Position numbers and translations under genes: made by a program. A model generated the notes under the pieces. It had not been told where the DNA came from. It ran no database searches and worked only from the letters and a program-made list of their open reading frames with translations. Source: Anniella stebbinsi (lineage: Eukaryota; Chordata; Lepidosauria; Squamata; Anniellidae). From it: a stretch of DNA of 64,000 nt. The DNA lies in assembly GCA_029215795.1 (NCBI GenBank), contig JARDYH010000002.1, positions 59,745,001 to 59,809,000 on the forward strand, written 5' to 3'. Shown here in pieces: positions 55,550 through 64,000 of the stretch (positions within the stretch are counted from its first letter, which is position 1; each line of letters opens with the position of its first letter).

Positions 55550-55930
55550 CTTAGTTGAAAGAAAATGATTGACAGTAAATTTGGTTGTATGTATTTAGTC
55601 TCAGCTCAGTTTAAGAAATAAATACCTTCAATGGACCACACATATTTGGTGAACAAAGTCAAATGAAAGATGGGCTGTACCTGGAGCTATGTTTTCTGCA
55701 TAGGCATGACTTTGGTGCTTAGCCTAATAAGACATTTTGCTTAGAATGATACTGCCTGCAGGAATGTTACAAAAAGTGTCAAAAGCTCTTTCAAACTGCA
55801 AAACAGACCAGTTCAAAAAGTGTGTTTATATTTGTAGGGTGAGAATCAACTACAGAGAATCTTTTCAGCTAAGTTGCTGAAGAAAATATAACCACTGCTT
55901 CTGACGGAAAATTCCCTCATCTCTAAATGT
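55550..55930. other. Unassigned
   Basis: No feature recognised. Confidence 0.35.
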
Positions 55931-55931
55931 T

Positions 55932-56375
55932 ATATAGAACCTATCCACATTGTCCTTAAAACGACTTATATTCTGTTTAAAAACATGGCTTTTTTAAAGT
56001 TGTTTCATTACGTGGTAGGACACACTGAGCAGTACTTACGTTTCATAGAGACTGCTTCCTCCGTCCTCAAAGTGTTCAATGGTGTATTTCAGGGTTAATT
56101 CCTTGACTCTTCTTCTTTAGTTTTTGTTCTGCAGGCTGCTTGAGTTACGGAGACAGAAGTGGGTGGGTAAAGCAGCCTGCAAAACAGAAACTAAAGAAGA
56201 AGAGTCAAGGAATTAACCCTGTAATACACCAGAGAACACTTTAAGAACGGAGGAAGCAGTCACTATGAAACGTAAGTACTGCTCAGTGTGTCCTACCACG
56301 TAATGAAACGACTTAAAAAAACACGTTTTTAAACAGAATATAAGTCGTTTTAAGGGCATTGTGGATAGGCTCATA
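55932..56375. mobile_element. Long hairpin element (~444 bp), family H-like ends
   Basis: The left arm (55932-56147) and right arm (56170-56375) are near reverse complements: 'ACGACTTATATTCTGTTTAA', 'ACGTGGTAGGACACACTGAG', 'AGGGTTAATTCCTTGACTCT' and 'AGCAGGCTG.TTGCAGG' types all have partners. The outer ends 'GAACCTATCCACA' and 'TGTGGATAGGCTCATA' resemble family H. The loop is only ~20-40 bp, so a single strand would fold almost completely. Confidence 0.85.
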
Positions 56376-56459
56376 GAGAGTTTATAGACATGACTACTTC
56401 CACAAGAGAGAGACATATGCTTAACATTTTATTCATACTGAATTGATTTTATATTTGTA

Positions 56460-57020
56460 TACTACCCATCAACAAAGATGTCTGAGCGGTTTACAAAACG
56501 TATAAGTTAACAAAACACGAAGTACAAATAAATATCAGCAAACCAGATTTAAAACAATGCAGCTAGTACAAAATCTACCAGACCCAGCAGAAAAACCAGC
56601 ACAGCAGAAAAACCATCCTAAAAAACTAGCAAGGATGTCTGAGCAGTTTACAAAACATATAAGTCAACAAAACATGAAGTACAAATAAATAACCACAAAA
56701 CGAATTTGAAGCAATGCAGCTAGTACAAAACCTACCAGACCCAGTATAAAAACCAGCACAGCAGAAAAACCATCTTAAAAAACTAGCAAGGAAAAAAATG
56801 ATTAGTGCCAAAGATCTAAAACACACTAAAAAAAGTACCCAGGAAAATAAAAAGGTCCTCACCTGGCACTGAAAAGACCACACCATAGGCACCAGCAAAC
56901 CTCTCTCTAGAAGGCATTCCACAACTGGGGTGCCATCGCCAAAAAGGCCCTTTTCCTAGTGGCTACCCGCCTTGCGTCATAAGCCTGGGAAACCTGGAGA
57001 AGGGCCTCTAGTACAGTTAT
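56460..57020 (-). mobile_element. L2-like LINE 3' region, antisense, with internal duplication
   Basis: 'GATGTCTGAGCGGTTTACAA' (56477) and 'TGGCTACCCGCCTTGCGTCA' are minus-strand LINE 3' words. A ~157-bp segment is repeated in tandem (56477-56633 and 56634-56792). Confidence 0.65.
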
Positions 57021-57024
57021 GCTA

Positions 57025-58235
57025 GCTTTGACAATAGCTGCAGGATACCCGGTTTTACAATGAATGCCCCTTTAATCCAGAACATACTGCAAATAAATAT
57101 AGGAGCACTTGGGTATTTTCTCATAAAAAGTAATCTTTCCACAACCTTGAAGCAACCATCTGCTCAAAAAGGGCCTCCTAATGACAGCAATTGTCACATT
57201 TCTTCCTGGGAATCATGCATCCCACCTACACATTGGTTCTTACAATGTACAAACCACCTTGCCTATTTACAGCATGCCCATCTGTTAAAGCACCAGGATT
57301 CTTCCACTTGCAAGATGATATGTCAGTTCCAGTAACAGGTAGTTAATAGAGAAGCATGGAAGCTCTCTCACTTCCCCCACAGATCTCTCTTCCTCCATCC
57401 TTGCAATGCCATATATGTCTCTTTATTTTTATTTATTTATTTTTCAAACAGAAACCTATTGACATTAAGTTACACTTCCACACAGAGGAGATGTGATACG
57501 GTAGATGCCAAAACAACAGATGGACAAGGCAACAGGAATTTAAGAAGTGGATGAAGATGCCACGGGGTATCCAAACAAGTTACAAAAGAAGACAACAGGG
57601 ATTCACACTATATAAAGGTGTTGATAAAGGTGTTGATAGGCCTTCCCAGAGTGCACTGGATGAAAGCGAAGTTGTGATATAATGTAGATAATGTTTCGGC
57701 TGTGATATGTAAGTCACAAAGAACAAAGTTCAGAATGTTTTTTAAAGTATCACTGTAATTTTGAAAAATCAATCATAACACAATGTTGTTTCAATAAAAA
57801 CGAAGTTGATGGTCACAGTTTTATTCACAACTGCACATCTTATTACATTTACTATATTTTTATCTTGCCTTTCTTTGGATGTACATATCTTAAAATAAGC
57901 TGAGATATACACAAATCTTGTGCCTGCATGCTCCATCCTCTCATCAGCCCTTCCCTCCTTGGTGTACTGTGATTAACCCAGAAACTCTTCAATTAACCAT
58001 CATTTCCCTTCACATCCAATTCGGGAAACCGGGATTAGAGCAAGCCAGGCTCTTATGATTTTTATCTGACATTTCTGCTAACATAATTGAGTATCAGAAT
58101 GCCAAGCTGAGTTATTTCCTGCTTACACATGGTTACTAATGATGTTATATCTTGTTCAACCAAGGGATGAAAAAAGTGTGAGCGGCTGGAAAATTGACCT
58201 TAGTCACAATGTGCAACTTATTGAACATGCACAAA
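57025..58235. other. Mostly unassigned; LINE tail piece near 57838-57900
   Basis: 'TTTACTATATTTTTATCTTG' and 'CCTTTCTTTGGATGTACAT' look like an antisense LINE 3' tail. Nothing else recognised. Confidence 0.4.
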
Positions 58236-58239
58236 AGTC

Positions 58240-58990
58240 ATATAGGAGCAACCCTGGGCCTGCCTTGACGAGGGGAAAGCTCCCAGATGGATCCGCAGTG
58301 GTGGAAGATTTTTTATATGATGCCGCATCCATTGCAGAGCCATCCCAAGGTATTCCCCTGAAGCTCCGGTTTAAAAAAGTTGGGGACTTACCCCAACTTT
58401 TTCAGCTTGCGTCGAGTCGACGACAGCATCTGCTGTCTGTTGCCTTGCTCCGGAGCTGCTTCGGAGGCGTGTCTGGGCAGATAGCAAACACCAATTGGTC
58501 ACCATCTGCCCAGACAGCGGGGAGGGGGCAGACCAGCAACTGAATGGCCACTGGCCTGCCTCTGCACTCCTCTGGCATGAGGAGAAGCCCAAAAAAAGTT
58601 TTTTAAAAAAGGGGATGTGAGGAGATGCGGGCGCCCCGTGCATGGGCATGGTGCCTCCTCTAAAGAAAAGGAAAACAAAAACAGGGATGCGAGGAGGTGC
58701 AGGTGCCCCGTGCATGGGCACTCCTCCTTGCATTCAAACCCTTGCGCTCACTCCTTTGCGTGGTGATAAAGCGAAGGAGCGCAACTGCAGGGGTTTGGGG
58801 GCTCTTGGCACCAATGCGCTGTTGTCAAGATGCAGCTCCTATGTGTCCCTAGGCAGCGTCTGGGGAAACACAGGATTGTTTGATTTCCGGGCTCCGACGT
58901 CAGAAGCAGGACCTCCACCTCAGAGCCCAGAAACTGCACTCCCCTCCTTCTCCTCAGGGTCAGCACGGTTCAGGCTACATTTCCATGTTC
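58240..58990. repeat. GC-rich repeat-like island
   Basis: It contains the hairpin 'TGTCTGGGCAGAT..ATCTGCCCAGACA' (58470-58516), a self-complementary 'GTCGAGTCGACGAC' and two tandem copies of 'GGGATG.GAGGAG.TGC.GG.GCCCC' (58612, 58684). 'AAAAAAGTTGGGGACTTACC' resembles 8330-8345. Probably a transposon of the GC-rich class; ends not found. Frames of 134 and 163 codons have no domain. Confidence 0.45.
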
Positions 58991-59271
58991 GGAAACGGAG
59001 CATGCAGACAGGACAAAGGAAAATCTCTTGGGCTGGGGAGGAGACTAGAGCATTGGCCATACAATGTTTCTTTCCCTCCCCCTTTGAAACACCCTGCCAG
59101 ACAAGCAAAATTGCCCATCTAGCAGAAATGTAGGGCAGCTGGAACGTGGAGGCAAAGATCATCTCCACCCTCCAACCACCCTGTATTTGATACTCAGCAG
59201 CCTCCAAACTCTACTATCTTCATAGGATTGTGCCCTTATTCTACTAAATGTAAATGGTTATAATGTAAGAT

Positions 59272-59633
59272 CAGTGCCAGCAGGTTTCTGAGGGCCCTTG
59301 GGCAAGACCCCCTCAATGGGACCCCTCCCTCAGTGAGCCTACCTTCTCATCACCATTGTCACTAGCTGCTGCTGTTACTCCTCATCCTCTTTTTCATCAT
59401 TGCTACCTCTTGCTTCTTGACAGGTGGAGGGGAAGCAGTGAGCAAGTAAGTAGTGGCATCTCCTGCTCCTCCTTCTCACCACCACCATTGTCTGGGCCAG
59501 AATGGGAGGCAGGTGGACAAACAGGTTGTCATGGTGAAGAGAAGCATGTCCAGGAGGCACGTGTCAGTGGGGCCCTGCTGGGTGTGGGGCCCTGGCAAGT
59601 GCTCCACTTTGCTCGCCTTTGATGTCAGCCCTG
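59272..59633. mobile_element. hAT-like element (362 bp), low certainty
   Basis: CAGTGCCAGCAGGTTTCTGA at the left and TTGATGTCAGCCCTG-like right end ('GATGTCAGCCCTG') are short inverted ends. The flanks TGTAAGAT and CATAAGGT match at 5 of 8. Confidence 0.4.
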
Positions 59634-59639
59634 CATAAG

Positions 59640-61870
59640 GTAGATGTAGCAAAAATTAAACATGTTCAAGTCCCACTTACTTCAGTGGCATAGATTTAGG
59701 CCAGATTTACACATTGCAGAACCACCCTGCTGCATATTGAAACCCCACCCACTACTTCTCCTCTACCCAGCAGTGTTGTGAGGGAGTGATAGGCAGCAGA
59801 GAAATGGCAAGTGGAAGGCTCCTGACCCCCCACCCCCACCCCAGTTCTTTTTCTCTACAGCATCTCTCACCTCCACCCCAATTGCTTCACCGCCACGCTT
59901 CCAAAACACCAGGGTTCTGGGGAAGGGTGCAGATAAAGTAGCAGATATAGGGAAAGAAAGGCAAGCCACCAGCTAGGAAAAAACACCCCCAGTCCTGGCC
60001 ACATTTTCATTCCTATTGCCACCATTTGGTGATCATCCTACAAGGGATAAGCATAACAACACTTCTGCAGTACTTTATCACGGCAAATTACAAAATGTTG
60101 CTCCGACAGAATTTAGAAGAGACCGCTCTATTATGTAATGTTCCCACAGAGTGATGTGCCTAAGTTAAAACAGACCATATTTTGCATGACAAAAGCCGGA
60201 CTGCCTTCATCTGGTTTCTCCCATGATGGTATGTCCATCAAGAAACAAACCAGAATGGCTGACATTCCATGTCAGTGACTTTCCCAGCGGACAATCTGCT
60301 CTTCGTCTAGTAAGTGATTTTGGGGTATGTTTTTTCATTAGTAATACTTTTCAGGAGATATGATCATTTTGGCATGCAATAAATATACATTTGCTTCTTT
60401 CGCATTCATTTGCAGAGCCTTTGTGTCTGTGCTCACGATCCCATTCTTTTTACGAGGATTTCACATTTTTCTGAACAAGTCTCGGTTCCTGGAAAATTGA
60501 AACACTTAGCTCAGACAGTGTACTCTGGGGGCAGGCATAGTGGTGCCTATGAGCACCAGTGCACCCCAGACACCTTTCTTGATGCCTGATGAAGCACTCT
60601 ACCCCTCCCATTTTTTAAAAAATAATTCTCCCCATTTACTGAGATCGCTTCAAAATTGGGAGTGCTTATAATAACTTCCACCACAATTACTTGTTTGGAA
60701 GCTGCAGTGTGCAGCCAGTGCACTTTTAAATAAATGTAATTGTTGCAAAATCAACTCTTTCATGATTTTCATATATGATAGTCCATTTTTGGTACCTCTT
60801 TTTCCTACGCTCATGTCAGAAAAAATGTTATGTGTTGAGCTGCTCTTAAAATACTTGGCAATGTTTTTCTTTGCTCGTTCCTAAAAAATTATTAGGCTTT
60901 TGGAGACATCTGGTGGTTTCTCAACAAAACCTGAAGCATACAGATCAGGAAGATTTCTTCTGGTGCCTGATCTCTATTCAGTTAGCCATTCCCATTTGAA
61001 AATGATCCATATAAAGCTGGAAGTTTCAGATTGCAGTTGTAAGGCAACAACTCCTATGCTCACTTACTTGGGAGAATGAATGACTCATTGAACTCAATGG
61101 GACTAAATACGAGTAAACATACATACAATCATGATGCACATCATTTAAGGTAAAAACCACAGTAATGCAATACCTTTTTATTATGACCAACTAAAACTGT
61201 ACAGAGTGTGCCTTTTTTTTTTTTAGTAATGAGCAAGCTTTTACATTCTCCAAAATTATTTTTCAGCTCAGTAAACAACAACAAAGGATGGAGGAAGGGA
61301 AGAGAAAAAGAAAGCTGCTTTGGGGCATGATGGAGCCCCAACGTCTGCAAGCAATAAATAAGTTATGAGCTTCCTTAGATACATGAAAAATTAAAATATA
61401 AATTGCTAGAACTCCTCCCCCCCCCCCCCCGCACAACCCCCCCATTATCCCTGCACCACCGAACCAGGCATAACTTTCACTCCCGTCTATTGCATATATA
61501 GACAAATAATTTAGTACATTCGCTCTTATGTTGTGCATTTTAGGAAACAGACCCTATACTTTGGCTGCTTCCAGACAGACGGCTCCTCGCATTACCAATC
61601 AAAAGATCTTTGGCAATCTTTTATTACTTTCCCTTCACTAAAGATATGCTCATTTGATGTAACTGATCTGAAGCTGTTAGTGAAGATTCTGATTTTGTTT
61701 ATTTATTGTTTATTACATTTATTTCTTGGGGTTCTTTTTTCTTCACAGAGCTCAAAGCAGTGTTGGGACCTAATCCTCCTCCCTCTTCCTCAGGGCTATT
61801 GCTTGTCTAAAGGCAATTTACAGTCTTTAGACAAAGAATGACTGCAGCTAGCTTGCAGGGAGTTCAGGGA
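59640..61870. other. Mostly unassigned; small palindromic MITE near 61038-61135
   Basis: 61038-61135 has 'CCTATGCTCACTTACTTGGG' and 'AACTCAATGGGACTAAATAC'. 61690-61830 may be a MIR/L2 tail ('TTATTACATTTATTTCTTGG', 'CAGAGCTCAAAGCAGTG'). 60090-60480 is repeat-poor. Confidence 0.4.
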
Positions 61871-61877
61871 ATAAGAG

Positions 61878-62205
61878 GTTTATCAGACGAGTGTTTTATC
61901 TCATGCTTGCTACTGCTCACTTATGGATGTGCATGTGCGTCCTTTAGATGATGATGACGACGATGATGTCCGCCTCCTGTGCACCTCCCGCTCGTTTTTC
62001 CGTCGCAAAATATATCCCTTTTAATCTGACATGTCTAAAAAAATGGAATGTGCCATGGCGCAATACAAACGGCCCCTGAATGGGCCATATAGTCTTTGTT
62101 TACTTCCGCTTTCCCCTCTGGGCAGAAAGAAGTAATGAGGGACAAAAACGGGGGTGCAGAAGCGACAGTACGGAAATGTGATTTCCCCCCATGTGATGAC
62201 GCTCT
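61878..62205 (-). mobile_element. Family E MITE
   Basis: Minus strand from GAGCGTCATCACATGGGGGG (62205 leftwards) to 'CTCGTCTGATAAACCTC'. Same order as 2163-2507 and 43594-43945. Confidence 0.6.
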
Positions 62206-62273
62206 AGGTTTCCTATTTGACTCAGTAAAGCCACTACCCTGAAGGTCAATGGTGGATGGGTGACCAGGTAGGC

Positions 62274-62515
62274 TAGGGTGACCATATGGCAAGAAGGACA
62301 GTTCTCCTGTATCTTTAACAGTTGTATAGAAAAGGGAATTTCAGCAGGTGTCATTTGTATGCATGCAGCACCTGGTGAAATTCCCTCTTCATCACAACAG
62401 CTAAAGCTGCAGGAGCTATACTAGAGTGACCAGATACAAAAGAGGGCAAAGCTTCTGCAGCTTTAACTGTTGTGATGAAGAGGGAATTTCACCAGGTGCT
62501 GCAGGCATACAAATG
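62274..62515. mobile_element. Family A MITE, right end missing
   Basis: TAGGGTGACCATATGGCAAG start, 'CAGCAGGTGTCATTTG' subtype. It stops at 'CAGGCATACAAATGG', where the next copy begins. Confidence 0.8.
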
Positions 62516-62517
62516 GT

Positions 62518-62690
62518 TTTAGAGTGACCATATAAAAAGGAGGAGAGGGCTCCTATATCTTTTATCAGTTGCACAGGAAAGGGAATTTCAGCATGTGTAA
62601 TTTATATGCATGCAGCACCTGGTGAAATTCCCACTTCATCACAACAAAGCTGCAGGAGCCCTGCCCTCTTTTGTAGGTGGTTTCTTTGTA
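62518..62690. mobile_element. Family A MITE, left half
   Basis: Starts 'TTAGAGTGACCATATAAAAAG' and ends near 'GCCCTGCCCTCTTTTGTA'. It directly abuts the preceding copy. Confidence 0.75.
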
Positions 62691-62694
62691 TCTA

Positions 62695-63170
62695 GTCACC
62701 TCAAATTGTGGCAAAAACGTTATTCTCTGTGGGTAAATAGATCCGCCCTTCGACCTCACCACTTTTCAGCGCAATGCAGAAAATCTGTTCTGCATTCACA
62801 GTGCAATCCTAGGCATGTCTACTCCCAGGCAAGTGTGGATAGGATTGCAGTCACAGTTTCAACAGGAAGGAGCGCTCCGCTTTTGCCCGGTTCCCCGTGT
62901 AAAATGAAGATTCCAAATCCAAAAGAGAACTGCGGGGTGGGATGCGTTACTCTAATTTTCTATCTCTATGGATTAGCAACCGTTTGGATTAGAGGGGAGA
63001 AAGGAAGAGAGAAAGGGGAGGGAAGCATAGCACATTTTGTATCTTTCTCTTGCTTGCTCAGAAGAGAGGAGAAGTGACGTGTGATTGAGTCCATTTGCGA
63101 TTTGCTACAGACTTGCCCTCTCTGGATAAGGAATTGGTGTTTCACACCTTCAGCCTCCTGTACAGCTGAA
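62695..63170. other. Unassigned; short MITE piece 62793-62858
   Basis: 'GTGCAATCCTAGGCATG', 'CCCAGGCAAGTGTGGATAGG' and 'ATTGCAGTCAC' are a small squamate-type palindrome. The rest is not recognised. Confidence 0.4.
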
Positions 63171-63179
63171 TGGTACAGG

Positions 63180-63400
63180 CCTACCGGCCGGCCTTCTCCC
63201 TCCCCTCTACTAGCAATGGTTTGCCCCGAAGCGGAGCATATAGGGAGCGCAAGGAGAAAGGGCGGCCCTTTTCTTTCTGGCGCGCAGGCGGCTTGACTTT
63301 TGTGGGGCCGTTGAGGGTGAAATGGCGGTAGGTAATACTAATAAGGGAGCACGTTAGGGCAGAGGCGAGGCAGGAAGCCTGGACTGGAAAGAAAGAAGCA
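63180..63400 (+). promoter_or_regulatory. Candidate CpG-rich promoter with YY1-like motif
   Basis: About a dozen CpGs fall in ~140 bp. An E2F-like 'TTTCTGGCGCGC' lies near 63270 and a YY1-like 'GAAATGGCGGTAGG' near 63319. The last contains ATGGCG followed by GTAGGT, a possible start codon next to a splice donor. No coding exon downstream can be confirmed, so the strand and the very existence of a promoter are uncertain. Confidence 0.3.
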
Positions 63401-63441
63401 GAGTTGCCCACAGGAGTGAGCAGTAACAGCCTTTACCAAAC

Positions 63442-63520
63442 CGGTGCTTTCCAGATCTTTGGACTACTGTGTGGGGCTGTTGGGAGTTGTAGTCCAAAAC
63501 ATCTGGTTAGCACTAGGGTT
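63442..63520. mobile_element. Palindromic MITE fragment ('GGGAGTTGTAGTCC' family)
   Basis: 'TTGGGAGTTGTAGTCCAAAA' and 'CATCTGGTTAGCACTA' match the right arm of the 28771-28912 element. Another left-arm piece, 'GCTCCCATAATCCCTGACC', is at 63968-64000. Confidence 0.6.
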
Positions 63521-64000
63521 ATTCCTCTCTTGCAGTCCGGGGTGCGTGGGAAGGGAGGTGTGCGATTTTGTCGAGGGCTACAAACTAACGGGAGGTGTTG
63601 CAGGGAAGCAGGTAGAGCAACTATTTATAGCCTCGGATGCTCCTAAGTAAGCCCTATCGGGGCTCTTGGCCTGTACATGAGTGGGTACTGCATCCTGCCC
63701 AATTAGGGCAGGATTTAAACTTGTGCCCCCAAACTATAACAGGAGTGAGGCCCTTCCCTCTTCAACAAATAATAAAAAATTTAAATGCAAAATACGGGCT
63801 GTACAATTAAACGAAATTTGATGGTCGTGTAATATTAAAAGGTTTTTCTTTTTCTTTCTAACCTGAGGCCCTCATAATGTGAGGCCGTAAACTGTAGCTT
63901 GCTTAGGTTGTACATAAATCTGACCCTGTGCCCAAGCTGGTGCTGCGCTCTAGGAATTTTGAAGTCAGCTCCCATAATCCCTGACCATTGCCCATGTTGG
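63521..64000. other. Unassigned; MITE piece at window end
   Basis: No gene recognised. The final ~45 bp resemble the left arm of the palindromic MITE of 28771-28912 and run off the window. Confidence 0.4.

Noticed and set aside
58139..59207. Frames of 134, 120 and 163 codons
   Set aside because: The GC-rich repeat-like island explains the open frames; no recognisable domain.
1..64000. Endogenous retrovirus or other viral insertion
   Set aside because: I found no paired long terminal repeats, gag or protease motifs, or retroviral reverse transcriptase. All RT similarity is to LINEs.

Overview
The window reads as vertebrate nuclear DNA, most likely from a squamate reptile (lizard or snake). 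That is an inference from the repeat content: 5'-truncated L2-clade LINEs with a GGCGGGT-AATAAA tail and (TAA)n ends, a degenerate L1 ORF2, CR1 pieces, a fragment with an R4/Dong-like endonuclease domain, MIR-like and tRNA-Ala-like SINEs, and a very large load of palindromic DNA transposons. I see no convincing host protein-coding gene, no tRNA or rRNA gene, no CRISPR array and no bacterial-type feature. Nearly all short ORFs are chance frames inside repeats.

Layout. 1-2.5 kb: dispersed repeats, a GCGC-rich MITE and tandem copies of a TTA-flanked MITE. 3.05-4.57 kb: L1 ORF2 pseudogene. 4.57-6.65 kb: foldback elements and the first clear hAT-type MITE (family A). 8.2-9.2 kb: a GC-rich element and a GCGC MITE. 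14.5-15.8 kb: an L2 nested in an older antisense LINE. 16.1-19.0 kb: a three-element nest and two more family A copies. 19.38-23.78 kb: a family A MITE split by a 4.08-kb hAT-like element. 25.62-28.15 kb: a 2.5-kb hAT-like element built of ~244-bp palindromic units. 30.27-34.57 kb: a second, degraded relative of the 4-kb element carrying a LINE fragment and GCGC MITEs. 39.9-40.8 kb: a third GC-rich relative. 41.1-42.9 kb: a GCGC MITE and an antisense L2. 50.7-53.0 kb: LINE, foldback and a CR1/SINE/MITE nest. 53.76-54.69 kb: a GCGC MITE holding 658 bp of CpG-rich foreign sequence. 55-56.8 kb: another family A copy, a 440-bp hairpin and a tandemly duplicated LINE tail. 58-64 kb: GC-rich and hAT-like pieces, two more family A copies and, near 63.2-63.4 kb, a small CpG-rich candidate promoter.

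The strongest result comes from target-site duplications read directly from the sequence. Seven insertions have perfect 8-bp duplications: CTACTCCA, AACTATGG, CATACATT, ATGGCTGC, GACAGGGC, GTCTTTTT and CTTATATT. Together with termini beginning TAGG, this places them in the hAT superfamily. A ~320-bp two-tier palindromic MITE (family A), ~4-kb non-autonomous elements and a GC-rich subtype share the same terminal TAGG(G/C)TGACCA, so one transposase could have moved all of them. No transposase ORF is present here. Two families with different termini share a GC-rich palindromic module bordered by splice-donor-like CAG|GTAAGT or AAG|GTAAGC sequences on both strands. This shared module and the captured CpG island are the most unusual things in the window.
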